Assembly (NCBI RefSeq): GCF_002907375.1 | Contig: NZ_MIYK01000010.1 | Location: 62,001-126,000 of the forward strand | Length of the DNA stretch: 64,000 nt | Source: Fructilactobacillus lindneri DSM 20690 = JCM 11027 | GTDB taxonomy: Bacteria > Bacillota > Bacilli > Lactobacillales > Lactobacillaceae | Direction: 5' to 3' | The notes under the pieces: generated by a model | Seen by the model: only the letters and a program-made list of their open reading frames with translations | The model's database searches: none | What the model was told of the DNA's origin: nothing | Program-made: the position numbers and the translations under genes | In this document: in pieces, positions 41,586 through 51,680 of the stretch | Layout: each line of letters starts with the position of its first letter | Numbering within the stretch: the first letter of the stretch is position 1

Positions 41586-42272
41586 TTATATTTTATCTGT
41601 AACTAGCATTTTTAGCAACCAATTTGCGGCGAATAAGAATAAAACAATGATGATTAATAAAATAATCACTTGCAATAGGCTACCTTTTAAGATGGTATTT
41701 CCACCTAAGGCATAGATTAATGCTACTGGGAAAGTACCTAAGACGGCAGTTAGCATTACGATTTTGGGACTATACTTCTTTTCTTCAGCAGCGGCTTCCA
41801 GACTGACTAGATAGGAAGGAATCATGGGGATAGAATAACCAACGAGCAATTGAGTCAGGGGATTCTTAATTCTTTTAAGATGTCTGCTGTATTTATTGTT
41901 TTTATACTTTTTTTCAGCATCTTTTTTAAAGAAAGAAATGAGCTTAATCGAAGCAATGTTTCCCGCTCCAATTGAAATCACGTTGATTAAGGTTCCCCAG
42001 AAAACGCCAAAACAAAGTCCTGAAAGGACAGCAATCGGCATGACAGGGATTCCTGGTACTGAGGTACCAATGTACAGTAACAACATTAAAAGTACTACAT
42101 CGACTAAACCTTGGCTTCTAATGGCATGGATAGCAGCAGGTCGTTCTTTAGGATTAAACAACATCTCAATTTGTGGCTGGTAATCCTTAAAAAGAATGTA
42201 AAGCAGTAGGACTCCAATTAAGGCAGCTGCAATTTTGAAAATAGTAATGCGATGAGTTTTAATAAAATTCAT
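41586..42272 (-). CDS. TVP38/TMEM64 family (VTT domain) membrane protein
   Basis: 228 residues with six or so membrane segments. The VTT/SNARE-associated domain is visible: GTSVPGIPVMPIAVLSGLCFGVFWGTLINVISIGAGNIASIKLISF, then PLTQLLVGYSIPMIPSYLVSLEAAAEEKKYSPKIVMLTAVLGTFPVALIYALGG. The SGLCFG and IPMIPSYL motifs are conserved in DedA/TVP38 proteins, linked to lipid scrambling or undecaprenyl phosphate transport. It begins 15 bases after the stop of the acetyltransferase gene and is thus in one operon with it, suggesting a cell-envelope role. Confidence 0.82.
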   Translation of the reverse strand: MNFIKTHRITIFKIAAALIGVLLLYILFKDYQPQIEMLFNPKERPAAIHAIRSQGLVDVVLLMLLLYIGTSVPGIPVMPIAVLSGLCFGVFWGTLINVISIGAGNIASIKLISFFKKDAEKKYKNNKYSRHLKRIKNPLTQLLVGYSIPMIPSYLVSLEAAAEEKKYSPKIVMLTAVLGTFPVALIYALGGNTILKGSLLQVIILLIIIVLFLFAANWLLKMLVTDKI

Positions 42273-42287
42273 GAATACAATCCTTAA

Positions 42288-44174
42288 TTATTTATTAGCG
42301 TTCTTTAAAACATTTTGCGCAATAAATGAAGCGTATTTTGGTGCTCCTTCAGTGTTATGGTGAGCTTGATCAGAGTAAAGCCATTCAGGATGCTTTTCAA
42401 CATAGCCGTTCCAATCAATTATGTGGAGATTTTTGTATTTTCCAGCAGCCTTGTTAAGGGTGTCATTAACTTGATTTTGCCATGGCTGCGTAGGTACATG
42501 GGCATTAATCCAAAAGGCTTGCCGCTTGGAGCCGACAGTACTCATAATCTGCTTGACCGTCTCAGGAGAAACGTTTCCGTTGGTTCCTAATCCAATAATG
42601 ACATTGTTACCAAGGAGACCTTTTTTATCAAGACTACGGATTTCTGGAACAGCTGAGGCAGATTGGCGAGAAACTTGGGCGTCAATGTAGAGACGAGGAA
42701 AAATCTTTTGTAGGTCATCACGTCCAGCTAGCATGACAGAATCACCCACTGCGCTTCCAGAAAGGTTTTGCGCTTCTTTCAGTTGAGCAGCTGACAGACC
42801 ATCTTTTTTAATCTGAGCTTCATCTTTGGCAGACCGTTTGACCTTTTTGCCGCTTTTAATATTTTTAGCTAAGTTTTTGTTATAGCTTTTAGCTTCTTTG
42901 GCATTTTCCTGAATATGATTAGCTAATTTAGTATGGTTAGCCTGCTTGGGATTAATAATAGTAGACTGGAAAATACCTAAAGTTCCAAGTAACATGATTA
43001 AACCAAAGATGATACCACGAAGTCGAATCTTTGAAAGAAGAGATAATATCTTTGAAAAAATCGATTTGTAATTATACTTGGCAAAAGGATTACCGACAAA
43101 ACGATAAGAAAGTTCTGAAATGACTACAATCAAAATGATTTCAATGATTCCGTATAAAAGTTGATGATCAGCTACATCTTTGAATTTATCGCCGAAAAAG
43201 ACAAAAACAGGTAATTGATAAACATAGATTTCGTAACTACGTGAACCGATCCAATCAAACACAGGGTTGGTCATAAGGTTATTCCAATGACTAGCATTAG
43301 AAACGATGGCCCACATGGCTAAGACTGTAAAACAGGAAAATAAAAACATACCGCCATGGTAGAGAAAGGTTGATTGAGCCCCAACAGTGAAGACAATCAC
43401 TAGCATTCCAATCATTCCCAACAAACCAGTGATATCAAAAAAACGTGTCTGGTTTTGGTTGGGACGTTTGATAACACGATTACTTGGCCAAATAACAGCT
43501 AAAGCAGCTCCAAGTAAAATAGAAAACATTCGAGTATCTGTTCCATAGTAAACACGACTAGGATCAGCACCTGGTTTGAAAAGAACTGCCATCAAAATCA
43601 CTGAAAGCAGCGAAAGTCCAATAGCAACGTAAAAAACACTGCGCTTATTTAGGGATCCATGTTTTCGTTTGTTAAAGATACTCAATAATAATACTGTGAT
43701 TAATGGCCAAATGAGGTAAAATTGACCTTCAATTGCCAATGTCCATAAATGTGTAAAGGGTGACATGGAGCCAGCAAAGTTTTGAAAATATGATTGACCG
43801 TTGGCAATTTCGTACCAGTTATAAACATATGTAAGGTTAGTAACGACACTTTGCCATAAATTAGCCAATAAATTGCGTTGAAATAACGTGATATATGCTG
43901 CAGTTACAAATAACATCACAATCAGCGTTGGGTAAAGACGTTTTAAACGTTTATACCAAAAGTGACCATAGGAAAAATTTCCAGTGGCACTATATTCACT
44001 AATTAAATGATCAGTAACTAAATATCCTGAAAGAGTCAGGAAAACTGGAACTCCTAAATAGCCCCCGCTAAAAAGGTTAGGATTAAAGTGATAGAGAATT
44101 ACACAAATGACTGCTAAGGCTCTAAGACCTGTGAATCCGGTAATGAATCGATGCTTTGTTGGCTGACTAACCAT
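42288..44174 (-). CDS. oatA: Peptidoglycan O-acetyltransferase-type protein (acyltransferase 3 plus SGNH)
   Basis: 628 residues. The first 400 form an AT3 domain with about 11 membrane segments (GFTGLRALAVICVILYHFNP with RALA and the His of the AT3 site, near residues 12-32; LWTLAIEGQFYLIWPL; SRSYEIYVYQLPVF). After a helical linker the extracellular SGNH domain has SGSAVGDSVMLAGR (block I, near residue 470), IGLGTNG (block III) and YSDQAHHNTEGAPKYASF (block V, with the catalytic D-x-x-H). This is the layout of OatA, which acetylates MurNAc and gives lysozyme resistance. It could also modify teichoic acid or polysaccharide. The VTT gene follows in one operon. Confidence 0.85.
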   Translation of the reverse strand: MVSQPTKHRFITGFTGLRALAVICVILYHFNPNLFSGGYLGVPVFLTLSGYLVTDHLISEYSATGNFSYGHFWYKRLKRLYPTLIVMLFVTAAYITLFQRNLLANLWQSVVTNLTYVYNWYEIANGQSYFQNFAGSMSPFTHLWTLAIEGQFYLIWPLITVLLLSIFNKRKHGSLNKRSVFYVAIGLSLLSVILMAVLFKPGADPSRVYYGTDTRMFSILLGAALAVIWPSNRVIKRPNQNQTRFFDITGLLGMIGMLVIVFTVGAQSTFLYHGGMFLFSCFTVLAMWAIVSNASHWNNLMTNPVFDWIGSRSYEIYVYQLPVFVFFGDKFKDVADHQLLYGIIEIILIVVISELSYRFVGNPFAKYNYKSIFSKILSLLSKIRLRGIIFGLIMLLGTLGIFQSTIINPKQANHTKLANHIQENAKEAKSYNKNLAKNIKSGKKVKRSAKDEAQIKKDGLSAAQLKEAQNLSGSAVGDSVMLAGRDDLQKIFPRLYIDAQVSRQSASAVPEIRSLDKKGLLGNNVIIGLGTNGNVSPETVKQIMSTVGSKRQAFWINAHVPTQPWQNQVNDTLNKAAGKYKNLHIIDWNGYVEKHPEWLYSDQAHHNTEGAPKYASFIAQNVLKNANK

Positions 44175-44256
44175 AATCGTTCCCTCTTAGTTTTTTAAAT
44201 TTTTTACCAGTCTTAATAGTACAACTGAAAAGGGCTGTGATACAACCGAAAGCAAT

Positions 44257-44295
44257 AAAAAATTGCAGAATTAAATTTTAATCCTGCAATTTAAA
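44257..44295 (-). terminator. Second hairpin after clpL
   Basis: AAATTGCAG / CTGCAATTT with an AT interior and TTTTTTATTGC beyond on the minus strand. It lies behind the main terminator of clpL and may be a back-up. Confidence 0.45.
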
Positions 44296-44346
44296 AATAA
44301 TTCATTAGATTCATTTAAAATCCAAGTAAAAAATTTTAATAAACAA

Positions 44347-44384
44347 AAAATAGAACCCATCCAAAGCGGATGAGTTCTATTAAT
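44347..44384 (-). terminator. Terminator of clpL
   Basis: AATAGAAC, mismatch, CATCC / GGATG, mismatch, GTTCTATT with a 5-base loop, followed by TTTTTTGTTTA on the minus strand. Confidence 0.78.
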
Positions 44385-44394
44385 TTAAATTGAA

Positions 44395-46554
44395 TTATTT
44401 AGCAGCTTTTTTATCAGCAGCCTTATCTTTGTTTTCTTCAATTACAATTGTACCGTCCTTAAGAACAGCCTTAAGATTTTTAACATCTTGGTGATCTAAG
44501 TAGTACATAGCAATCTTGTCACGTAATTGTTGTTCAATTACACGACGGAGTGGACGAGCACCCATTGCTTCGTCATAACCTTGTTCCATCAACCAGTCTT
44601 TAACATCTTGGGGAATGGTAATAGTCATGTCTTTTCTAGCTAAGGTATAGTTCAAGTTTTGAATCATCAAATCAACAATCTCGCTTAAGTCTTCCTTAGT
44701 CAAGTGAGTAAATTCAACAATTGCATTGAAACGGTTCAAAAATTCAGGTCTGAAGAATGGTGCCAAACGGTCCATAATCTTCATATCTTCTTTTTGGTTC
44801 TTAGTCATTTGGTTGTCACCGAATCCGGCATTTGAAGTAGCAATGATAATAGTGTTCTTAAAGTTAACCACGTTACCTTGTCCATCAGTCAAACGACCAT
44901 CATCCATAACTTGAAGTAATAAAGTAACCACTTGTGGATTAGCTTTTTCAATTTCATCAAGTAATACGATTGAGTAAGGATTTCTTCTTACACGTTCAGT
45001 TAAGGTGTTACCGTTATCGTTGTAACCAACATATCCGGCAGTAGCACCGATCATCTTAGAAACAGCAGTTTCATCTTGGTATTCTGACATATCAAGTCTG
45101 ATGATTGAATCTTCATCGTTAAACATGTCTTTAGCTAATTGTTTAACTAATTCAGTTTTACCAACACCAGTAGGTCCAACGAATAAGAATGAACCGATAG
45201 GACGGTTACCTTCGTCAAATCCGGCACGGTTACGACGAATGGCATCAACAACAGCGTCAACAGCTTCGTCTTGACCAATGATATGTGATTTAAGACGTGA
45301 ACCCATGCCTTTCAATCTTTCCATATCGTTAGTACTCATCTTAGCAACTGGAATACCAGTTAAACGTTCAACTGATTCTGCGATGTCTTCAGGCTTAGCA
45401 ACTGGTTCTTCAGATTTGTCTGATTGGTTGTTAAGTTTCTTTTCGATTTCAGCAATCTTAGCTTTATCTTTAGCAGCTTCTTCGAATTTTTCAGCTTTAG
45501 CATTTGCAGCTTTTTGAGCTTTAGCAGCTTTAAGGTCTTTTTCAAGACTAACCTTGTCAGTAACAGGGTGTTTAGCAGCTAAATGAGCAGCAGTCATATC
45601 TACAAGGTCAATAGCCTTATCAGGTAATGATCTTTGTGGAATGTATTGATCTGAATATTCAACAGCTGCTTTTAAAACATCGTCAGGTAATTTAACTTGG
45701 TGATGTTTTTCGTAAGCGCCACGAATCCCTTGTAAAATCTTCAAAGTAGTTTCTTTACTTGGAGCATTTACAGTAACATCATTGAAACGACGTGCTAAAG
45801 CAGCATCTTTCATAATAGTGTTACGGTATTCATCTTGAGTAGTAGCACCAATGATTGAGATTTCACCACGTGAAAGAGCAGGTTTCAAGATATCTGATAA
45901 ACCTTTTCCACCAGTTTCGTCACCAGAAGCACCGGCACCAACGATTTGATGAATTTCATCAAAGAAGATAATAACGTTTTTACGTTCTTCAACTTCTTTA
46001 ACTAATTTTTGAATATTCTTTTCATATGAACCACGGTATTGAGTACCGGCTTCAAGAGAAGATAAATCAATTGAAATAATTTGTTTGTCTTTAATAGTTG
46101 CAGGAACGTCACCATTGACAATCTTTTGTGCTAAGCCTTCAACGATGGCTGTTTTACCAACACCAGCGTCACCAACTAAGATAGGATTGTTTTTGATACG
46201 GCGACTCAAGATTTCTGCTGTTTCTTGGATTTCTTTATCACGGCCGATAACTGGATCAAGAAAACCTTGCTTAGCTTCATCAGTTAAATTACGACCAACT
46301 TTGTCTAAATAACTTTCAGCTTGTTGCTGTTGTTGACCATTTTGTGCGCCACCAGCAGCATTATGACTGCCTTGTTGGCCAGGAATTTGTCCTGTTCTTC
46401 TCATTTCAGCAACTTGTTCAGGAGTTAACTCATGTCCGTTAACCATGTAACGTGCATTTGCGTCTCCATTTCCCATGTTGCCAAATAAACTACCGAAAAT
46501 GTCATCCATTCCGCTTCCGCCGAATGGGTCGTTTCCAAAACCATTGTTTGCCAT
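44395..46554 (-). CDS. clpL: ATP-dependent chaperone ClpL
   Basis: 719 residues with two AAA+ modules. The N-terminus is Gly/Asn-rich ([20 protein letters not shown]) and carries the [24 protein letters not shown] block typical of ClpL, not the ClpC-type repeats. Walker A1 is [10 protein letters not shown] (about 128), Walker B1 [10 protein letters not shown], a coiled middle domain spans about 330-400, and Walker A2 is [11 protein letters not shown]. ClpL lacks the ClpP-binding loop and acts as heat- and stress-induced disaggregase in Lactobacillaceae. The CtsR-type operator at 46665 supports heat-shock control. AGAAGGA precedes the ATG. It is a single-gene unit. Confidence 0.93.
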   Translation of the reverse strand: MANNGFGNDPFGGSGMDDIFGSLFGNMGNGDANARYMVNGHELTPEQVAEMRRTGQIPGQQGSHNAAGGAQNGQQQQQAESYLDKVGRNLTDEAKQGFLDPVIGRDKEIQETAEILSRRIKNNPILVGDAGVGKTAIVEGLAQKIVNGDVPATIKDKQIISIDLSSLEAGTQYRGSYEKNIQKLVKEVEERKNVIIFFDEIHQIVGAGASGDETGGKGLSDILKPALSRGEISIIGATTQDEYRNTIMKDAALARRFNDVTVNAPSKETTLKILQGIRGAYEKHHQVKLPDDVLKAAVEYSDQYIPQRSLPDKAIDLVDMTAAHLAAKHPVTDKVSLEKDLKAAKAQKAANAKAEKFEEAAKDKAKIAEIEKKLNNQSDKSEEPVAKPEDIAESVERLTGIPVAKMSTNDMERLKGMGSRLKSHIIGQDEAVDAVVDAIRRNRAGFDEGNRPIGSFLFVGPTGVGKTELVKQLAKDMFNDEDSIIRLDMSEYQDETAVSKMIGATAGYVGYNDNGNTLTERVRRNPYSIVLLDEIEKANPQVVTLLLQVMDDGRLTDGQGNVVNFKNTIIIATSNAGFGDNQMTKNQKEDMKIMDRLAPFFRPEFLNRFNAIVEFTHLTKEDLSEIVDLMIQNLNYTLARKDMTITIPQDVKDWLMEQGYDEAMGARPLRRVIEQQLRDKIAMYYLDHQDVKNLKAVLKDGTIVIEENKDKAADKKAAK

Positions 46555-46664
46555 AAATAATCCTTCTTTCTATAAAATAGAGGCAAAGTTGTTCCTAACT
46601 TTTGCTTACATTATAAACATTTATTAAGAATTATTACAGTATTTTGCTCAAAAAATACAAAAAA

Positions 46665-46681
46665 GGTTAAAAATAGTCAAA
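46665..46681. promoter_or_regulatory. CtsR-type operator upstream of clpL
   Basis: GGTTAAAAATAGTCAAA closely matches the CtsR heptad repeat GGTCAAA, three bases, GGTCAAA (two mismatches). It lies about 110 bases before the ATG of clpL, a usual place for overlap with a promoter. CtsR represses clp genes at normal temperature. Confidence 0.75.
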
Positions 46682-46840
46682 ATTAAATAAATTTTTGAAT
46701 TAATTGCTTAACTTTAACTATAATTTTTCATTTCATTTATTATGTCTTTCTTAAAAAAAGTTTAAAAATAACTTTTCTTTTGATAAACTGGTATTATTGT
46801 GGTTGATTGAATTATAAACAAAATAAAAAGGGGAATAAAG

Positions 46841-47830
46841 ATGGACGAAAGTCGTATGCAAAAAGACGAACCTGAAAAAAAGTCACATAAAACCCGCAAT
46901 AGTATTATTGTAGTGATTTTACTTATCTTGTTGGCTGCCGTTGGTTTTGGTTCATATAAATATATGTCGATAAAAAACGCTGTTGACAAGTCTTATAAAA
47001 GTGCCGGTATACATAAAGAAAGAGATACAGCAAAACTTCTAAAAGATAAAAAACCAATCTCAATCTTGTTAATGGGAACTGATACAGGTGAATTAGGTCG
47101 TGATTATAAAGGTCGTACCGATACAATGATGGTCGTTACTATTAACCCTCGGACTAATAAAACGTTGGTTACTAGTATCCCTCGAGATACAGCTGTTAAT
47201 ATTCCTGGTTATGCTAGTGATTCTCCAGCAAAAATCAATGCTGCCTACGCATATGGTAGCGCTAAGACGTCAATTGAAACCGTTCAACAAATGTTGAATA
47301 TTCCAATTGATTACTACGCAGTTATTAATATGCATGGTTTAGAACAGATTGTTAACCAAGTTGGCGGAGTAACAATTAAACCAGAATTAACGTTTGATTA
47401 TGAGGGCTACCATTTTGAAAAAGGCAAATCAACACAAATGAATGGTAAAAAGTCCTTGGCATATTCCCGAATGAGATACAGCGATCCTCGTGGTGATTTT
47501 GGTCGTGAACAACGTCAGCGTCAGTTGTTAGAAGCAGTTGTCCAAAAGAGTGGATCAGTTTCTTCATTATTAAATAAAGGCTTTATTGATTCAATTTCTA
47601 AATCAACTCAAACTGATATGAATTTTTCTGATTTGACATCAATTGCCGAACATTATCTTGGCGCTCGTAAAAACATGGAAAATACTTACTTACAAGGTCA
47701 ACAAGGCGAAATGATTGATGGACAAAGTATGGAAGTTACACCAAAATCAGAATTACAAAAGACAACTAATAATATTAGAACTAGTCTAGATCTCCCTTAT
47801 AAAGAAACAGGAAGCATTGCATTACATTAG
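46841..47830 (+). CDS. LytR-CpsA-Psr (LCP) family glycopolymer ligase
   Basis: 329 residues with one N-terminal membrane segment (about 22-45). The LCP domain follows: ISILLMGTDTGELGRDYKGRTDTMMVVTINPRTNKTLVTSIPRDTAVNIPGY with the TDT/RTDTMMV and SIPRDT blocks, then KINAAYAYG, MHGLEQIVNQVGGVTI and SLAYSRMRYSDPRGDFGREQRQRQLLEAV. The conserved Arg and Asp residues bind the polyprenyl pyrophosphate. LCP proteins attach polysaccharide or teichoic acid from undecaprenyl carrier to peptidoglycan. It leads the polysaccharide cluster, only 29 bases from the next gene. GGGGAATAAAG precedes the ATG. Confidence 0.93.
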   Translation: MDESRMQKDEPEKKSHKTRNSIIVVILLILLAAVGFGSYKYMSIKNAVDKSYKSAGIHKERDTAKLLKDKKPISILLMGTDTGELGRDYKGRTDTMMVVTINPRTNKTLVTSIPRDTAVNIPGYASDSPAKINAAYAYGSAKTSIETVQQMLNIPIDYYAVINMHGLEQIVNQVGGVTIKPELTFDYEGYHFEKGKSTQMNGKKSLAYSRMRYSDPRGDFGREQRQRQLLEAVVQKSGSVSSLLNKGFIDSISKSTQTDMNFSDLTSIAEHYLGARKNMENTYLQGQQGEMIDGQSMEVTPKSELQKTTNNIRTSLDLPYKETGSIALH

Positions 47831-47859
47831 ACGACACATTGAAAAAGGAGTTTTGAAAA

Positions 47860-48612
47860 TTGGAATATACGAAACTTAATTATTTGTTATTTAAGATGGG
47901 TAATTTATTTAATAGTAAATTGTTTATGATTGTTGTTGCGTTGGTAATTATAATTGGTGTTACATTGTTTTTTGTTTATGATTATAAAAATGATGGACCT
48001 GTTTTATCACGCCCTAATGATCATAACGAACAAAAGGGTAAGCATTCCAAAAAAAGAAATGGGAAAACTGAAATTTGGTTGGCAGTAATTCCAGTTATCA
48101 TTTTGCTTGTTTTGTTTGGAACAAGAATGGCACTTTCTCATGCTTCTGCTCCAGATACTATTGTTCCTAGTAAAACAGAGAAAAAGGTAGCTACTGGTAA
48201 AGTTGTTTGGGTAAATAACAGTACTGGTAAAGTTGGGATAACAACTAAAGATCGTAAAGATGATAATCCAATTGTTGCTAGAGTAAACAACATTCCTGTA
48301 ACCCCTGACACACCACTAATCTCTTCTTATGCGGGAACAAGTATTAGTAATAAGCAGTTTTTAAGCTTGACCGTTGGGGATAATGTGAAAATTAACGTAC
48401 ATCCATATGAATGGCTATATAAAAATCATGATGAATATGGTAACGATGAACATGCTTCACATGTTATTAGTATGTTAAATCAAGCTAAAGTAAATGGAGA
48501 AGTCATCAAAATTAAAGCTGATTCACATACTAAAAAAAATTCAAACAAAAATTTAAAATTAAATCGAGCTAAAGCACAAAATGCAACTTATTCAAGTGGG
48601 TTAGGATATTAA
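47860..48612 (+). CDS. Two-pass membrane protein of unknown function in the polysaccharide cluster
   Basis: 250 residues. Two hydrophobic segments (about 18-42 and 70-92) bracket a basic cytoplasmic loop (KGKHSKKRNGKTE); the C-terminal 150 residues are outside and include TGKVVWVNNSTGKVGITTKD and SLTVGDNVKINVHPYEWL, suggestive of a small beta domain. I recognise no named family. A TTG start is used, with AAAGGAG nine bases upstream. Its place between LCP and the polymerase, on the same strand, suggests a role in chain length, anchoring or assembly. It is not homologous by eye to the Wzd/Wze kinase partners, which are missing here. Confidence 0.6.
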   Translation: MEYTKLNYLLFKMGNLFNSKLFMIVVALVIIIGVTLFFVYDYKNDGPVLSRPNDHNEQKGKHSKKRNGKTEIWLAVIPVIILLVLFGTRMALSHASAPDTIVPSKTEKKVATGKVVWVNNSTGKVGITTKDRKDDNPIVARVNNIPVTPDTPLISSYAGTSISNKQFLSLTVGDNVKINVHPYEWLYKNHDEYGNDEHASHVISMLNQAKVNGEVIKIKADSHTKKNSNKNLKLNRAKAQNATYSSGLGY

Positions 48613-48665
48613 AATTAGTTTTCAATAAATTTTTAAGTATAGAAACGATTTGAGGAAGTTAATTA

Positions 48666-49877
48666 ATGATAAATAATTATATAAAAATGTTGAATAATGA
48701 TTCATTTCAAAACATTAGAAGTAAATTAGTATGTACATTTTTTGGGGTTTATACTTTCTTGATGTTTTCTACTCTGCTTTATGCTTATTGGCTACCCCAA
48801 TATGGAATATTTTTTGGTGTAATTCAAAAAGTTGCATCTTTAGTACTTATTTTGGGTTGCATCGAAAGTTTGGTTTTAAGGAAACCTAATTCATCATACC
48901 TAATTTATGTTTTATTAATTATATTAGGGGTTATCGTTAAACATTCCTCTACTATTGCTTTTCCACTTTGGTTTTTTGTTGTTTTATTTATGATAAGTGG
49001 GATTGATTTCAGAAAAATTGTTAAGATATTTTTCTATATAACTGGAATTTTGACTTTTATAACAGTTTTTTTAGGATTTTTAGGATTAATTCCCACTTTT
49101 TCAGCACCACGTGGGACATCTCCAGATGGAAGTGTATTATTACGTCAGGCACTTGGGTTTAATTGGGTAACGCTGTCTTCTCAATTATTTTTCTATTTAG
49201 TACTTTGTTATATTTTTTTGAAAAAAGGAAAGATAACCTTAAAACCATTAATCATTATTTTTATTATCAGTGTTTTTCTTTACGAAGAAACTAATACAAG
49301 AAATGCTTTTATTCTTGAAATTCTTTTAGTTTTAATTTTTGGACTAATGAATACAAATTTAAAAGAAGTTGTTTTAAGAATAGTTGAAAGCAAATTTATT
49401 GGTGCATTATCCATCATAATTTTTCCAGTCGCCACATTTATTTCTATGCTATCGGCATTTTTAGGTAATAATAGTTCGTTCATGACCAAACTTGATGTAT
49501 TGATGTCAGGAAGAATAAATTTATCCCATATTGGATTAGAAAGATATGGTTTAAGCATGTTTGGAACCAAAATAACCTATAATACTTTTAATACTAGGTA
49601 TGGTTTAAAAGGAATATATTTTTATTTGGATAATTCTTATATACAATATTGGTTAAATTTTGGGACTATTTTTATCTTAGTACTAATCACTCTTATAACT
49701 ATTACGTTAATTTGGGAATATAAGCAAAAGCGTTGGTATATTTCTCTTATATTTATATTTATTGCACTTCATAGTTTGGGTGATCCACAGCTTATTTATT
49801 TACAGTATTCGCCATTTGTTTTAATTGTTGACCAAATGATTGATAAATTTCGTATAAATAAACTTTTTTTAAAATGA
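48666..49877 (+). CDS. wzy: Polysaccharide repeat-unit polymerase, Wzy type
   Basis: 403 residues with 10-11 membrane segments and a large outside loop in the last third (MSGRINLSHIGLERYGLSMFGTKITYNTFNTRYGLKGIYFYLDNSYIQYWLNFG). The SGR and D/N-S-Y pattern in this loop is often seen in Wzy/O-antigen ligase-like polymerases of lactic bacteria (as in EpsG-type and O-antigen polymerase-type genes). The sequence is otherwise too divergent for a substrate call. Position among glycosyltransferases and a flippase supports the assignment. GAGGAAG precedes the ATG. The AT content here rises, as is usual in polysaccharide islands. Confidence 0.75.
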   Translation: MINNYIKMLNNDSFQNIRSKLVCTFFGVYTFLMFSTLLYAYWLPQYGIFFGVIQKVASLVLILGCIESLVLRKPNSSYLIYVLLIILGVIVKHSSTIAFPLWFFVVLFMISGIDFRKIVKIFFYITGILTFITVFLGFLGLIPTFSAPRGTSPDGSVLLRQALGFNWVTLSSQLFFYLVLCYIFLKKGKITLKPLIIIFIISVFLYEETNTRNAFILEILLVLIFGLMNTNLKEVVLRIVESKFIGALSIIIFPVATFISMLSAFLGNNSSFMTKLDVLMSGRINLSHIGLERYGLSMFGTKITYNTFNTRYGLKGIYFYLDNSYIQYWLNFGTIFILVLITLITITLIWEYKQKRWYISLIFIFIALHSLGDPQLIYLQYSPFVLIVDQMIDKFRINKLFLK

Positions 49878-49890
49878 GGGATAATTATAA

Positions 49891-50673
49891 ATGGACATTA
49901 AAATATTAGTTGCATCTCATAAAGATTCTCCAATGCCTAAAGATAAGATGTACCTACCTGTTTTAGTTGGAGCAGATAAAAATTATAATGGTCAAAAAGG
50001 ATTTCAACCTGATAATCAGGGAAATGACATTTCTTCAAAAAACCCCAATTACAATGAGTTAACTGCTATTTATTGGGCATGGAAAAATTTACACAATGTA
50101 GATGCTATTGGTCTTGTACATTATCGTCGCTTATTTAGTAAAGGGCATGCTCGATTATTAGAAAATGTTTTGACGGAAAACCAAGTTATCAAAATGTTAG
50201 AAAAAGCACCTGTTATTTTGCCACGAAAACGTCATTATTTTGTAGAAACTATTAAGTCACATTATATTCATTCACATTATCAAGAACCCCTTGATGTCAC
50301 ACGAGAAGTTATAAAAAAAGACTTTCCAGATTATTTATGTTCTTTTGATAATGTCATGAAAAGCCGTTCAGCACATATGTTTAATATGTTTATTATGAAA
50401 ACAGATTATTTCGATGACTATTGTGAATGGTTGTTTTCAATTTTAAACAAAGTAGAAAGTAAAATTGATATTTCGGAATATTCAGTTCAAGAAGCAAGAG
50501 TTTTTGGCTATCTTTCTGAACTATTAATGGATGTTTGGATTCAAAAAAACAATGTTAAATATACTGAATGTAATTGGATTCAAATTGGTGATCGTCATTT
50601 GATAAAAAAAGCATTTGGATTTATTAAACGTAAATTATCAAGTAATGTTGGCAAGGATGAAACTCATTATTAA
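49891..50673 (+). CDS. DUF4422 capsular polysaccharide glycosyltransferase-like protein
   Basis: 260 residues. KILVASHKDSPMPKDKMYLPVLVGADKN, NPNYNELTAIYWAWKNLHNVDAIGLVHYRRLF, NQVIKMLEKAPVILPRKRHYFVETI, then SAHMFNMFIMKTDYFDDYCEWLFSIL are the conserved blocks of DUF4422, a group of glycosyltransferases (GT-A-like) in exopolysaccharide clusters. It is cytosolic and likely adds galactose or another hexose to the repeat unit; sugar unknown. GAGGGAT precedes the ATG. The next gene starts 21 bases on. Confidence 0.8.
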   Translation: MDIKILVASHKDSPMPKDKMYLPVLVGADKNYNGQKGFQPDNQGNDISSKNPNYNELTAIYWAWKNLHNVDAIGLVHYRRLFSKGHARLLENVLTENQVIKMLEKAPVILPRKRHYFVETIKSHYIHSHYQEPLDVTREVIKKDFPDYLCSFDNVMKSRSAHMFNMFIMKTDYFDDYCEWLFSILNKVESKIDISEYSVQEARVFGYLSELLMDVWIQKNNVKYTECNWIQIGDRHLIKKAFGFIKRKLSSNVGKDETHY

Positions 50674-50694
50674 TTAAGAAAGGACATTTTCAAA

Positions 50695-51654
50695 ATGAAA
50701 GATTATGACATTAGTGTGATAATGCCAAGCTACAATTCTGAAAAAACAATTGGTAGCGCAATTGATTCTATTCTTAATCAAGAAACAGAATATAATTTTG
50801 AAATCTTGATAATTGATGATGGGTCTTCTGATAAAACTATTGATATAGTAAAGAGACGAATGGCTGTTAATGATAACATTCGTCTCTTTTTTCAAGAACA
50901 TAAATTTCAAGCTGAAGCACGTAATAAAGGTATAAAAAATTCAAATAGTAAGTATATTATGTTTTCTGATGATGATGATTTGTATAAACCGGATTTTATT
51001 GAAAATATGGGGAAATCAATTCAAACTAAAAAATTAGTAATAGCTGGTATTGAAAAGCGATTTTCTGATAATCATATAGAAATTGAAGATCACTCAATTC
51101 TTGAAACTGCACAAGACGATTCTCAATTAATCGGTAATTATCTAACTAAGAATCAAGAAATGGATGTAGGTTTATGGAACAAGATTTTTGTTAAAAAAGT
51201 TATTGATGATAATGAGATAAAAATGAGCAATGAAAATTTTTTCGAAGATAGTTTATTCGTACTGCAATATCTTATGTCCATTAACATTAATGAAATATTT
51301 TATATACATAAACCTATGTATATCTTAAATAAGCATAGAGGCTCTACTACGAATTCATACGATTCAAATTTGCTAAACAAATGTAATAAATATATAAATG
51401 AAGTTGAAAATGTGCTTAAATCTAACCAAAATTTAAATAAATATGCTGATTCATTTCGAGCAAGAATTTATTTATTTTATGTACATCGTAGTATCTTGAA
51501 TGATAAATTATGGAATAAGCAAAAACAAAAACATATTTTGAAAACATGTTTGTCATTTAGTACTTTTAAATATTTAAATTATAAATATAATTTAGCAATT
51601 TTAATGGCTTACTTTTTTCCTAATACATACATTAGGTTATATTCAAAAAAATAA
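50695..51654 (+). CDS. Glycosyltransferase family 2
   Basis: 319 residues. YDISVIMPSYNSEKTIGSAIDSILNQ, FEILIIDDGSSDKTIDI, and MFSDDDDLYKPDF (DxD, near residue 93) give the GT-A fold; EMDVGLWNKIF and FFEDSLFVLQYL are the acceptor-side blocks of GT2. It moves a sugar from nucleotide-sugar to the lipid-linked chain on the cytoplasmic side. The C-terminal 100 residues are basic and helical, for membrane contact. AGAAAGGAC precedes the ATG. Sugar identity is not predictable. Confidence 0.9.
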   Translation: MKDYDISVIMPSYNSEKTIGSAIDSILNQETEYNFEILIIDDGSSDKTIDIVKRRMAVNDNIRLFFQEHKFQAEARNKGIKNSNSKYIMFSDDDDLYKPDFIENMGKSIQTKKLVIAGIEKRFSDNHIEIEDHSILETAQDDSQLIGNYLTKNQEMDVGLWNKIFVKKVIDDNEIKMSNENFFEDSLFVLQYLMSININEIFYIHKPMYILNKHRGSTTNSYDSNLLNKCNKYINEVENVLKSNQNLNKYADSFRARIYLFYVHRSILNDKLWNKQKQKHILKTCLSFSTFKYLNYKYNLAILMAYFFPNTYIRLYSKK

Positions 51655-51680
51655 AAAAAATAATATGAAAGGATTTTTAG

